Below are positions 37,116 to 48,763 of a stretch of 64,000 nucleotides of DNA, in pieces; the first letter of the stretch is position 1, and every line of letters starts with the position of its first letter. The stretch covers positions 7,481,501 to 7,545,500 of the forward strand of contig NC_079136.1 in NCBI RefSeq assembly GCF_945859705.1, in the 5' to 3' direction. The stretch is from Episyrphus balteatus (lineage: Eukaryota > Arthropoda > Insecta > Diptera > Syrphidae). The translations under genes were made by a program, and so were the position numbers. The notes beneath the pieces were generated by a model. That model was given only the letters and a program-made list of their open reading frames with translations. It had not been told where the DNA came from and did not search any database.

Positions 37116-37659
37116 GTAAGGTGCGGAGTGTCAGCGGCAACAACGACACTATCTAGGCTAGGGGATGAAGACAATATGTGTTGGGGAAAGATGAAGATGA
37201 AATAATGCAAAACACAGATACTTTCAGAACTATACAACAATATAAATCCTTTGAATAATTTTAATTCCATTGTTTTGTGTGCCAGTGACTGTTTGAAAAC
37301 TATGCATTATTATTCTTGCATTTTTAAATTTATTTTGTGTTTCAGTTGGTGTGTTGTTTTTGTTTTGAGGCTCATTAATTTGTTTAATTAATTCGGCATT
37401 ACTAAGAATGTTAAGAAACAATTTATTTATTTTTCATGTTTTTTTTTTTTATTTCTTTCAGTTTATATTGTTTGTGACAAGCAACTACAATAGGATTGAT
37501 GAAATTTATTCATCTAGTTTTAGACACAGTCCTTCGGACTAAATTCAATTTTATTTTAGGATTTTTTTCTAAAATGTTTTTAAAATAATAAGTTGATGTG
37601 TGTCTTAATGTTAGGAAGGCGCTGCCAATATTAGTCATAGTGTTTTAATGAAAACTTAG
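37116..37659. other. Noncoding DNA
   Basis: No feature seen apart from an AT-rich region leading to the hAT target duplication at 37660. Confidence 0.4.
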
Positions 37660-37667
37660 GTATACAC

Positions 37668-38707
37668 TAGAGCTGTAGCAAATCGTATGTATTAGTTACT
37701 AAAATGCGGGTATTCACTTCAGTAACGAGTAACGAAACGTTACTTTCTAAACAGTATCGTTACTCGTATGTTTCGTTACTGGGTACTGAAGTAACGAAAC
37801 ATACGAAACGTACGAGATACGAAACATACGAGTAACGACGCGATTTCAATGCTAACTGCAGATAATTATCTGGAGTTTACTTTTGTCTCAATTAAAACAG
37901 TAGTGCCAAGGTTCAATAAAATCATTGTGTTATCGATAATTTATACAGAAATATCAAAAGAGACGTTTTTGTATTTTCTCTAATTGGCCGAAATATGGAC
38001 GCAACCAATCTGTTTATGGCCTTGGTGTAATATTATTGATATTTAGCTTAAGAATGTAGAAAATTTTTTTGGTTTTTCAAAAAATTTTCAACACAAAAAA
38101 AATCAGAGAAAACGAGGTTTGAAAATCACTCTCAATAGAAAAAATAAATGAAAAATTGTTCGACATGGTTGTATTGAAGTGTTAATATTTCGAGATCTGC
38201 GCGTTTCACTTTTGAAATAAAGGTCTCTAAAGAATTGTGATAAAATTACTGAAAGACTATAAACAAAAAATTACCAAAGTTTTTTAAAAATTTGGAAAAC
38301 AAATCAAAAAAGTTTCCACGTTTGATTAAAAAAAAACGAAAAAAATTCAATATAGCTAACTTTAAACTCTTATTACATGAAAATGCCGCAACTAATTTTA
38401 ATGTTTATGACCTTAAAATGTCATAAAAAAAAAAATTTACAACCTCATACCAATGTACGAAACATACTTAAAATACCAAACATACGAAACGTATCAAATA
38501 CATGAAATATACGAAATGTACGAAACACACGAAGCATGCGAAAGTAACGAAAGTAACGAAACATGCGAAACACACGAAACATACGAAATATGCGAAAAAT
38601 GCGAAACATACGAAAGTAACGAGTAACGATATTATTGATGCGGGTACTAGTATCAAAAGTAACGTATACATGCGGGTACTCATTTTGTCGTTACTTTTAC
38701 AGCCCTA
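37668..38707. mobile_element. Nonautonomous hAT element with satellite-like subterminal repeats
   Basis: Ends TAGAGCTGTA and TACAGCCCTA are inverted with one mismatch and are flanked by an identical 8-bp repeat GTATACAC (37660-37667 and 38708-38715), diagnostic of hAT. Both subterminal regions are filled with GAAACATAC-type words and GTAACGAGTAACGA blocks in inverted orientation, while the middle (about 37860-38440) is ordinary AT-rich DNA. Total 1040 bp, no transposase. Confidence 0.9.
38480..38640 (+). repeat. 9-bp tandem array (GAAACATAC-type)
   Basis: Runs of GAAACACAC, GAAACATAC, GAAATATGC and GAAAAATGC with a 9-bp period inside the hAT right arm. A related shorter array in opposite orientation lies at about 37730-37840. 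The KHTKHTKYAKNAKHT frame over it is only the period-9 translation. Confidence 0.9.
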
Positions 38708-38715
38708 GTATACAC

Positions 38716-41237
38716 TTTCAGAAAAAATGAAATATAGAATTTTCTTAACTAAATTTACTTTGCTGTGTAACTTAGTCATTGAGCAGATGAGCATATGGAT
38801 ACTGTTTCTCTGATCAACTTCATTAGAATGTTGTTTAAATTCAAAACGATGAGATCAATTACATTTTGTTTGTATAGCAAGTGAGCCGATGAATCCAAAT
38901 TTTACTTGACAATGTCACTGGTGTACAACTGTTTAAGCTAGTCTTTATATCTTATCTTCCAGAGCCCATGAATCGTAGTATTTAAATTCTTGTTTATTCC
39001 CAAAGCAAAAATTTTTAGTTTACATGTCTCTTGTGTTATTGAACTTGCCGCTTAAATAAGTCAGAAATTAACGGACAAAATCTGAAATGATTAAAAACTA
39101 TAGATTTGGCTCGCATGCAAATTTGTACCTGTTTTATTAATGTTTTTAAACTCCATGAACTTTGTTTTTATAGCATCAACGGGTTTTTTTTTTTCAAAAT
39201 AAGATTGAAATTAGCGGACGAAAATAAGACCACATTTTTTAATGTCAAAGAATTGTGGCTAATCACATACTAATTTGTTGCACAAAAATAAATTTTGCAA
39301 CTCCTATTTTTAAGTCTCTGGTAAATGAAGACATTTTTAAAATTGAAGCGTTGAGAATGAGAAAACGTTTTAAAAATTAATTTATCAAAAAGTCCAACGA
39401 CGTTAAAACAATAAATACATAAAGAGGTTTCTTAGAAAAAAAATTGTTTTTGTTTTTTGTTAATATCTTGAAAATGACAAGTTTTTTTTGGATACGGTTT
39501 CCTGATTTGTTTAAAAACAAATAAGAGCATTGAATTTTAAAAACTAAATTAGCAATTAATTACATAAAATTTTGAACAAAATTAGTTTGAAATTTTTTTT
39601 CCAATTTTGTTTCCAAAATTTTGATTTTGAAAATTAATTTTTCAAAACGTATGCCATGAAATAGCTTTACTTAAATTTTGGTAAAAAAAGAGGTTTTTGG
39701 GCTGTACAAAAATGTATAGCATGTTATTGTTGGTGCGACTCTTGATTTTTAATAATTTTTTTTCCAAATTAAGTCAATTTCTTTTTTTTAATTAATTTCT
39801 AAACGAGGGGGAATAGACCACCCTTTTTACTCTGCAAAATCTCTTGCCTAACTTCTACTTTTTTCGAAAGTTAAAAAGTGGCACTAAGTCGAGGGACAAG
39901 CAAATCTATTCATCACAGAGCAAATAACTGCTAGTTATGCACTCTTTGGATCTTATTTTTCTTAGCCTTTTCCAAACGAGGTTCAAAACTTTACCACAAT
40001 CGCCACAATTGTGGGAGCACCGCGACTAAAAAATAAGAAAACTTGATATTAGGACTAGAATAACGATTTTGTTTAAAAAATTCAAATGTTAGTTTTAAGC
40101 TAAGGTCTATCTTTTAATGAAAAAAAAATTTTTTTTTTGGAAAATCATTATTAACGGTACCATAGAACCGTTTTTTTTTTCAAATCCGATTATCTCCGAA
40201 ACTGCTTATTCGATTTCAACGAAACTTTTTGTAAGGAAGCATTTATACAATTTGAATATAAGCCAAAAAACAAATATCCAAAAAAAATAATTTTTGGATT
40301 AAAAAAAAAAAATTTGAAATTTTTATTTTGAAAAATCAAATTTTCGAAACAGGATATTGAATTTTTTTGAAATTTTGTTTTTAGATTTTGATTAGTGATT
40401 TCTACAAAATGGCATACTAATTTTATTTTAAAACATTTTTTTCAAAAAATTATTTATAAAAAATTAGTTTTTTTTAAAAAACGGCTCTAATGATTTAGAA
40501 TTTTTTTTTTTCTAAAAATGCATCTTAACATATCAATCAAAACTGCATACCTACTTGTTTTGGAGGGCAATTTGATTTCAGATTTTATTTTATTTTTTTT
40601 TTAAACGATTTAAAATATTTTTTAAGTTTTATAGGATAACAAGATTTTAGATTTAAATCTAAGTCCTTTAAGTATAACAATTATGCATTTATATTCTTAG
40701 GCATAATATAAACCCTGTTGATATTAACCTATATCATATTCTTAAAATACAATACAATGTCACGCAGCCTCTACTTGCAAAAAGCACTGACATGAGTTAA
40801 ACCTAAAAATTCCTGCAATGTTACCACATAGAAAGCCTATTTTGACAATTGCATATCCGCAATCACAATCAAATTAAATATTAAGATTTTTATTTCAATA
40901 AAAAAAAATATTGGCAATATGTTTCTTTAAAAGAATATACACAAAAAAAAAAAATAGAATGTATCTGTTTGCCGCAGATACCATTTTTGTATGTGATATT
41001 CTTTTGTTCAAAATTGGAAGATTGTTTTCCTTAAGTGAAATCGTGTTTTTTTATTTCACACCCGTGCTTGCTCTTCAAAAAGAGCGAATGGCATATTGAC
41101 AACACCGATTTGTAAACATAATAGTCTCCCCATTCTCGTGTTGACTTAACACAATGTAACCAAAGTAAAATACGAAAAGAATTTACCTACTACAACCCCT
41201 CGCTGTCTTTGATGACATTCCCTCTGTGTGTCTGCAG
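38716..41237. other. Noncoding DNA with a dispersed repeat
   Basis: AT-rich. From about 40090 to 40640 lies a repeat that recurs near 43205-43650 (separate entry). About 41210-41237 becomes pyrimidine-rich. Confidence 0.4.
40090..40640 (+). repeat. Dispersed repeat shared with 43205-43650
   Basis: The two blocks share, in the same order, an ACGGTACC or GGTACCT segment, a T run, TTGAAAAATCAAA, TTTATAAAAAATTA and CTAAAAATGCATCTTA, followed by an ACTGCATAC-like end. A reverse-oriented relative may lie at about 51740-51970. Ends are not sharp and no duplication was found. Confidence 0.6.
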
Positions 41238-41299
41238 CAGCAGTTAGCCCCCCTATGAATGGCGATGGCGGATTATTCTATTGTCGATGTTTACTATAG
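41238..41299 (+). CDS. Possible alternative terminal exon
   Basis: The acceptor CTCTGTGTGTCTGCAG is followed by a phase-1 frame AVSPPMNGDGGLFYCRCLL and TAG at 41297-41299. It is GC-richer than its surroundings and in phase with the donor at 10012. The frame is also open for about eight codons upstream of the acceptor. Not recognised; the evidence is composition and phase only. Confidence 0.2.
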
Positions 41300-42315
41300 A
41301 ACCTATAATTGAGGTGACCATATTTTTGTATAAAGTTATAAAAAGTCTGTGAAAGTTTGAAAATTCTTAAAAGGACTCTTTGCTTCTTGCAAGTAAACTG
41401 TTCAAGAAAACAAAGTTTACTTAAATATTTCAAATAAAATTTCTAACTTAAATTTTATCCTTAGAATCTGTGGATTTATAAAAAAAAAAACTTTAAAAAA
41501 GTTTAACAAAAAATTTCAAAAAAAAATAAGGTTGGTCACCATAAAACTTTACAATACCTTCAATTTCAAGCTATCTTTTTCGTTTGTTTTTTTGTTTCCT
41601 TTTCCTTTTATTTTTTTTTTTTTTATATGTATACTCGACTCGTACATATATATTGTTTAGTGAAAAATTCTTGCATACAATACAATGCTTTTTTATTGTG
41701 TACATTCAATTGTTCGGTTAACATTTTTGGCAAGCAGCCAGGTGATAAAACATTTCATCGTAACCCTGATATGGCCTCTTGAATGACGATCAAATAGTTT
41801 ATATCGTTCCACCTCTCTTCTGTTTGTTATTTTTTATTTTATTTTTTTTTTTTCCTTTTATTATTTTAAGAGCATTTTTTTATGTTTTCGCATTATTCTG
41901 GTATGAATGACTTTGTGTCCAGGAAGGTAGTAAAATAAAGAAGAGAAAAAAAAAAAAATAGAAATAATGGGTACCTATACTATTGAAGGGCAGGTACTGG
42001 TGATGTAATTATGAAATAGAGTGAATGTGAATTATTATTAATTTCCTTAACTGTCATTAATTTAAAATTTATGGCCTCGTTTTACATTTTAGTTTAGTTT
42101 TTTTTTTTTTTTAATGTTTTAAAAGGAAGTTTTCAATCACTTGTGCTGTGTTGAGTTTTGGTCTTCCGGAAATGTGGAAAGAAGAAAGCTGTAGCAACTA
42201 TCATTTACCTTACTCGTATGTGCAAATTGATATTCTTATGGTAAAAGAAATTTTAATCGGTTAAATGGCCTTTCAATTTATCAAATTGTTCGGTTCTTTC
42301 AAGACCACTGTTACC

Positions 42316-42622
42316 TTAGTACACAGATGAAACTGATATTGTAAATGGTGAATTGGAGTAAAGACCAATTAGTTCATCTCGGTACTGCCGAATCAATGTA
42401 GAGCATGTCCCGTCGTTAGCCGAATGTTTGGTGAGAAAAAAGAAGGCAAGTAAAAGTTCCGTTACTAGACGCATTACCTGCTTTATATTATGGGACAGGA
42501 GCTACTTTAAACTAAGTTCAACGAGTTAAAGAAGACATTCAAACTCAGTTTAATGTTCAGTAATGGTACGAAATTGGACCTAAAAGAATACCTTGTGGTA
42601 CCTCAGACACTATACAAGTTAC
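42316..42622 (-). pseudogene. Second non-LTR reverse transcriptase remnant
   Basis: On the minus strand VSEVPQGILLGPISYHY matches RT block B (S-G-V-P-Q-G-S-x-L-G-P). After stops, another frame reads VMRLVTELLL and ANDGTCSTLIRQYRDEL, vaguely like the RNase H or zinc-knuckle tail region of R1/LOA/I-type LINEs. The space between is too short for an intact RT, so there is a large deletion. The block B match is convincing; the downstream part is tentative. Confidence 0.5.
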
Positions 42623-42816
42623 CATGCCTAATTTTTTAAGTAGGATGTAGGACTTTTATTTTAAATTCGACGCCTTTATGTCTTTACTTTTATACTAAAC
42701 AAATCGCTAACTCAAAAGTTCTGGCCCTCCAAATTTTTGATGCAGAAGTATATCTTAGGGTTTTATTAATGCTTTTTTTAAATCTGTTATCTTGCTATTT
42801 GGTTTTGCGAGCCTTA

Positions 42817-42936
42817 GGGCCAATTTTTCAATAGTCAGATAAACCTCACATAGAGCTTATTCTTAGGAATAAAAGTTTTTTTTTATATTGACATTTATTC
42901 TTCTGATAGTCGAACAGATGATTGAAAAATCAGGGC
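42817..42936. mobile_element. 120-bp MITE, TTA duplication
   Basis: Left end GGGCCAATTTTTCAAT and right end ATTGAAAAATCAGGGC are inverted repeats with a few differences, flanked by TTA on both sides (42814-42816 and 42937-42939). The three-base TTA fits PIF/Harbinger-like elements. No coding content. Confidence 0.65.
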
Positions 42937-43204
42937 TTAGAAGTATAAAAAGGGCTTACTTTTAGCTCTTGGAATTGAATATTTGAACATTCAAAAATGA
43001 TATCAAGTTTTTTGAAACTTACATTTGAAGGCTTATAAAAAACAAGTTGTGAATGTGGTCATTATCCTAGTAGTTATCGTTGATTAGACTTCCTCACTCC
43101 ACAACTATATTTCTGTGTTGATTTGCTATTTTCGAATGGGCTGGTCTACTTAAAACTTGGTATGTAGGAATTTTTAGGCCCTGTACAGAGTTGGTTTTAA
43201 ATAA

Positions 43205-43650
43205 ATTTTTATTTTTTTTTTACCAAAAATAACGGTACCTACCTGTCATATACCTACCTAGAAATGTTTAATTTTCTCAAAATATGTTTTTAATGAAAAA
43301 AGTTTTTATTTTTCAAAAATCGTTGTTACGGGAGGTACCTCAGAACTATTTTTTTTTTTTTTTTTTTTTTTATTTAATTACAAAATTTAAATTTGTTTTT
43401 TGAAAAATCAAAATTTCGAAAATGGGGCATTGTTTTTTTTTGAAATTTTTAATTTTCGGTTTTTTCGGTAACTTTAACAATTGCTAGAGTATGTCATATT
43501 TTTTCAATAACTTATTTATAAAAAATTACTTTAAAAAAAACGCCCTTAAAAATTTTTTCCTAAAAATGCATCTTACTATAAAAAAAATCAGATTGCATAC
43601 TTTTTTGGAGCTCAAATTTTTAATTTTGATTTTTTCCTGTGAAAGACGAA
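43205..43650 (+). repeat. Dispersed repeat, second copy
   Basis: Partner of 40090-40640. It contains a 23-base T run at 43349-43371 where the first copy has a shorter one. Confidence 0.6.
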
Positions 43651-44176
43651 TTTTATAAAGTTTAAAAATGTTAAGTAACTTGAACTCTGCACTCATAGTT
43701 GTGAAAATTGTTGCTTTTGCATATTTGTGTTCATAATAGAGATAAAAATGCTCTTCCTACTTCAAATTGTACCACATTACTCCCCAGGAAGCCCCCTTCT
43801 TTGTTTACTCGTCATTTTCTTCACCTCACAAGATTCTTTTAGTAGAAGACGACTTCATGAACATGGATACCATATGGCGCCAATCTGAGTTTAATTTTTA
43901 TAAATGATATGGTTACGGCTTTGTTTGATGAACACAGTATTTACCACAGTAAAACCATGAGACCTTAGCATGTTTAGAATATCTTTCTTCCAATCCCAAA
44001 TCGCCTTGGCAGTCCTCATGTCCAATAAAATCTCCAGTTTAAAAAATATAAAATTAATTTTGAAAAATTTTAAATATTATAATTGTTGAGATTCTGGTTT
44101 CTAACAGAGATTACCTAATAAATTGGAAATATAAAATATGAAGTTTATAACAAATATAATAATCACACAATACCTA
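43651..44176. other. Noncoding DNA
   Basis: No gene, repeat end or splice signal recognised. Confidence 0.4.
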
Positions 44177-44408
44177 CAGTAGCGAGCAAAAAAAATGCAA
44201 ACAATAAAAACATTTGCATTTTTTTGCTCGTCTAAAAACGCGTATTTAGGTAGACTTTTGACCAAATAATGGTTTTGGAGTAAAATATTCCACAAATTGA
44301 CTCTGTTTAATGAAAATAAAACAGTTTCAATATGCCAAATTTGGTAACTTATTTCTTATTCAAAAATCTTTTAACCTTTTTTGTTTGCATTTTTTTTGCT
44401 CGCTACTG
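44177..44408. mobile_element. Tc1/mariner-type MITE, 232 bp
   Basis: Terminal inverted repeats CAGTAGCGAGCAAAAAAAAT extended to about 27 bp (then GCAAACA), flanked by TA (44175-44176 and 44409-44410). A further inverted copy of the TGCAAA...GCTCG part lies inside at 44212-44232. CAGT ends with a TA target are typical of Tc1/mariner. No transposase. Confidence 0.9.
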
Positions 44409-44410
44409 TA

Positions 44411-45237
44411 CTTTCATTAAAAACTGAGTGTGAATTATATTTTTCAGAAAAACAATTTTTTGTAAACTAAATTTTCAAAGGGGTCCAGTCCTATATTAGA
44501 AGGAAAATCTGGTTGTTGTTTTTATTTTTGTTACTATAATATTTCTCTTGATAAAGAGTTTTGAAGACAAACGTAAATTAAAATGTGTTTTATTCGTAGC
44601 AAAAAAACGAAATACCAGTGTCAACTGAAAATTCTTGAATATTCATATGCATATTGCATATATACGAAAAATGTTTTGAAAATATTTTATTATTTAATCC
44701 TTCACCAGAAACAAACAGTAGATTTTTTTTTAATAACAATATCTTGTTTTATGCAAAACAATGAGAGCCCTTAAACCACAAAGTACAAAAGAACTTTATT
44801 ATTCGTAAAAAGAGACCATTTTTATATTATTTCCTTCCATTTCTCCATCCAAGTCCATTTAATTTTCCAAAATTATGTACATCTATTAAAACCCTTTGAA
44901 ATTAAGTACTAGAACGTGGCAGTGTCCCTCTCACATTGTGCTCATTTAAATTTTATTATAATTTTCTTCTTTTTTTTTTGTTTTGAAAATATTTTAAGAA
45001 CGTCCTTTTTAAAAGCAAAAATCCAAACCTTTCAAAATATTTTAAATTGTACACCTTTTATAACCCAGTAAATATAATTTTTATTGAAATGTAGCCCGTT
45101 GGAAATAAAAAAAAAGTATAAAAATACTTTTGCAAAGCTATTTCATCCTTTTAACTTTGATTTAGTCTGAAAAAATATTATTTTATTAACCATTTAAATT
45201 AACCTTCATTTATTTTCTGTTTTGTTTTTGTTTTCAG
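44411..45237 (+). other. AT-rich intron-like DNA before exon 2
   Basis: No gene; ends in a pyrimidine tract of T with G interruptions and CAG at 45235-45237. Confidence 0.45.
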
Positions 45238-45275
45238 ATATTTATCCAAATATTAATATGGCTGCTGTTAATTCT
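45238..45275 (+). CDS. Candidate second coding exon, 38 bases
   Basis: The acceptor TTTTGTTTTTGTTTTCAG and donor GTAAGTACG are both near-consensus, the best exon signature in the window. Length 38. Entering in phase 1 from the exon ending at 10012 it gives Asp across the junction and then IYPNINMAAVNS, leaving in phase 0. A second frame is also open. An alternative is a 5' UTR exon with its own ATG at 45258 (MAAVNS). The partner downstream exon is not certain; the open region at 60798 begins in the required phase, or the gene continues beyond the window. No family recognised. Confidence 0.55.
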
Positions 45276-45638
45276 GTAAGTACGGATGCTGTTGTTGTTG
45301 TCTTTATGTTTATATGTATTTGCAAAAAACCACCATATTTTATTAATCAAAAAGAAGTTTAAGGCAAGAAAACAAAAAGAGAGAAAAAAAAGGTTGCCTA
45401 TAAACAAGCATTTTCCAAATTAAATTGGTTTTATGTTGGAGTTGGAGTTCAGAGATCAAGAGAAAAAAAGAGAATTTTTCAAAAAAAAAAAAGCAAACAC
45501 AAGTCCATAATAAACAGAAAAACACAACTTGCCTCCTTCATAAAATCATTAATAAGTTTGCTAGCTGCTGCTTGCTGCTGCGATGTTCTCTTTTTGTGAA
45601 TATTTTCTTGAATTTCGCTCTAGGGATTTTTCATTTCG

Positions 45639-45659
45639 ACACACACACACACACACACA
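45639..45659. repeat. AC microsatellite
   Basis: Uninterrupted (AC)n of about ten units. Confidence 0.95.
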
Positions 45660-48190
45660 AGTCCCGGCACCGCCATTTTATACTCCCTAATGAGTTGTTT
45701 CAGAATGTTTAAAATTCTGCTCGAAATGGAAACATGTTTGTGCACATTATCTTTCAGATAAAATGATTGAATGCTCCTTTGGGATTGGCATAGCAGTCGT
45801 TATGTAGTAGTGCCAAGTCGAACCAAAACATCTATAAGGCTCATCCTTTAATAAATTTTATTCTCGCTCGTCCTCTCGTCTTCGTCCTCAGAGCCAACAG
45901 CATCAGAGCGTTAAAGTAAATTTAAATAAGTTTTTCAAATTCTCAAAGTTTATTTAATATTTTTTTTTTTTTTGCATCTTTACTCATCTTAAATGAAAAT
46001 GGAAAAAAGATAACGACTGTGTCGTATGTTTTTGCTTTATTAATTTTAATGAAAGAGGATGTGATAAATCTAGTTGGTAATTTGATTAGGCCTTATTGAG
46101 TAAGAGTCATCAACTAGTAATCAATCATTCAAAATATAACTTTAGTCGTTATGACCGAATTCAAGAAGTTTTTTAAATCAAATATTCATTGTCAAATCAA
46201 GATTTTTCTGAAGTGAACGTTAAAACATTTTTGGCAATTTGATTAACTCGTTACGTAACGTAACGAGAAAACTTAAACTGCTTAAATCTTAATTTACGAA
46301 AAGACCTAGAAAATCCTGAATTTAATCCTTTGGCATTCTCTTATTTTATTTTACTCCTTTTTCCAATAAATATGTACGTTTCAGCAATCAGATCGAGTAG
46401 TTAGGTCTAAGACATTTCTGAAAATTTTTCAACAACTTTGTTGTCTTACATTCATTTTATTGAGACACATTTGCAGAATACCTATAAATATTTTATAATA
46501 AGAATTTAAAAAGGATATTCTTCTATAAAATTGGATATCACAAACAAGCTTCCTTTTTTTTTAATCGGAAAAATAATATTATTCATTAAATAAATTCCCG
46601 TGGAATCTGGCCAGTTTCTAACATCTTGTTGAATTGCATGGTAAGCCTGTTGATTAGTTCGCTGGTTCTTTAGTTACAAAAAATCCGCTAATTTTTCAAT
46701 CAGTCATTTTGTTCGCCTTTACTACTTCGTTGATTTTATCTAAGCTCAATACTTTATTATAAATGCCCTTAGGCTCAAAATTGATATTGAAAAAGGTTTA
46801 GTAGATTTTTTTAAATGGTCTGTCAAAAGAGTAGGGCCTAGCTTGGACATTTAGATTTTTTCTAATTTGCAGATAAACTTCTAGTTTCTGACTCAATTTT
46901 TTTTTTTTTTTTCAAGAACACAATGACTTGTAATTGCTGTCTGCTTGCAGATACCAACTTTTAAACGATAAATAATTAACAACTTTAATTATAATAATGT
47001 GCTACAAAAAGTGATCGGATAAAACTATCACTAGATTAGAGTTATGTTGAACGTTCAATGGTTTAAATTCAGTCAATTTAAATTCTGTGATACAATATTT
47101 TCAGTAAAATAGTAGGTTTTATCAGCATTATCTGAATTACGTAGCACTTGATAAGAGAATTTAAGTGCAAAATATTTTCAACTATCTATCCAGGTACTGC
47201 TTTTTTGGCATTCCTTCATAAATCAATCGGATTTAGTTTCCTGTGCTAGAATTTTTAAAAAGAAAATGTTATTGTCATCTTGATCCAATACTTAAAAAAT
47301 AATTCATTTTTACCCTTCTTAAGAAGAAATATTTTACTTTAAGGGGGAAATCCTTTGGATTTTTTTATTTTTGCATTATTAATATTTTGCCTAAACAAAT
47401 CATTTATCAACCGAAGAAACTATTTTAGTGGTCTTAGCCTTAAATTAAGCTTCAAAGTACCCAGATAGTCCTGAAACCCATGCGTCCCGAGCCTACCACA
47501 GTACAAAAATGAAAACTTTAAACGAATTTTTCTCGAAACACGTTTTTTTCCGAGCCGTGCAACGTAACTCAAAAACTATTAAAGCTATCGACTTGAAATA
47601 AAGTGCAAATTACTCGTTAAATTATTTGTCATTGCAGGAACCTAAAAGTTTAATATAATTTTTACAATAAATATTTTTTTTAACAATTTGTTTATAAAAA
47701 AACATTGTGTTTTTTCGTTTTTTTGGTCTCTAATTTTTATTTTACACTTTTTTTGCTAAATTTAGGTTCATGCAATGCGTATAAATTTATTTTAATGGAA
47801 AAAAATTTCTCTTTTGATTATAAATAATTAACTGGACCTGGGCATTGCACGGCGCAAACGCGAGGCATCAACTTTAAACGGCTGTAGAGCCGCCATTTTG
47901 TTTTTTTATTACTTCAAAAAAATTGTGTTAACACTTCATGATGTCAATAATATCATGTATTTTTCCAAATTTTAATTAATGCTTTCAGTTTTCCAAAAAA
48001 AATTCTTGAAAAACCCGTCGTCGTGTAGAGGGATTTCATATCTTAAGGAAATATTGGTGCTATTTAAAAATTATGTTAAAGATTCATCATTAATAGCAGC
48101 AATGATTTAATTTAAACGATTTTATTCCCTAATACCTTTTTTTTAAAATTTTTACAAAATATATATGAAAAGAATATAAGATGAAAAAAA
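45660..48190. other. Intron-like noncoding DNA
   Basis: No gene. 45860-45915 is GC-richer and has an acceptor-like CTCGTCCTCAG but no convincing frame. CTCGTTACGTAACGTAACGAG-like sequence at 46247-46267 is almost palindromic. 47460-47900 looks like an old dispersed repeat with a small hairpin (CGGCTGTAGAGCCG near 47879). Confidence 0.4.
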
Positions 48191-48212
48191 ACACGTATAC
48201 GCCACAGTGACC
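48191..48212 (+). repeat. Dispersed 22-bp word, copy 7
   Basis: ACGTATACGCCACAGTGACC after an A run. Confidence 0.75.
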
Positions 48213-48504
48213 ATTGATTTTTCTTGATTTTTTAATGCACATTTTTGAATCGATGATTGTTAAAACAACATTAGTGAAATACAATTTTTTTATAGAAGGG
48301 ACGAAAAACAGAAATTACTCACCTTTACAAAATTTTGTTGAGGTATAATTTCCTAATTAATTCGATAAAACTAAAGAAATTCAAATTTGAATTTATGAAG
48401 TTTAATTTTTTTCGTTTGTATATAAATTTCTATTTTTTGTTTATTTCAATTGCTTTAAAGTCAATCATATTGTTCATTGCCATCATTTTAAATTTGTTTA
48501 TATA

Positions 48505-48761
48505 TCGACGGTTAAACTCCATAACCTCGTAAGTCTAAAAATTCGAAAAAATATTATTAATGCAAACAATTCAGAAAATTCAGAGCTATCTTTTGGTATA
48601 TTCAGCTTAACAATGTTGTTCTGAACATTTTTCAGGAATGACAAAATTCAAACACTCGTATTGATAGATAACATACAAAAACAAGAAACACAACATTTTG
48701 TTTTTTGATTTCTGAAAAACTTGCAAAAACGACCTACGAGGTTATGAAGTTTAACCGTCGA
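48505..48761. mobile_element. 257-bp MITE with about 28-bp terminal inverted repeats
   Basis: Ends TCGACGGTTAAACTCCATAA and its reverse complement with about one mismatch per 15 bp, continuing CCTCGTA. Flanks are TA on each side (48503-48504, 48762-48763); because the flank is TATAT the duplication could also be read as ATAT. The Tc1/mariner type is likely but not certain. Confidence 0.8.
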
Positions 48762-48763
48762 TA

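Noticed and set aside
38502..38708. Plus-strand frame with KHTKHTKYAKNAKHT and its minus partner at 38468-38683
   Set aside because: It is the translation of the 9-bp tandem repeat inside the hAT element; a period that is a multiple of three keeps all frames open.
45860..45915. Possible exon after CTCGTCCTCAG reading SQQHQSVK
   Set aside because: The donor is weak (GTAAAT) and the reading frame is not distinguished from its surroundings.
47820..47900. GC-rich patch with CGGCTGTAGAGCCG hairpin, considered as RNA gene
   Set aside because: No cloverleaf, box motifs or terminator; more like part of an old dispersed repeat.
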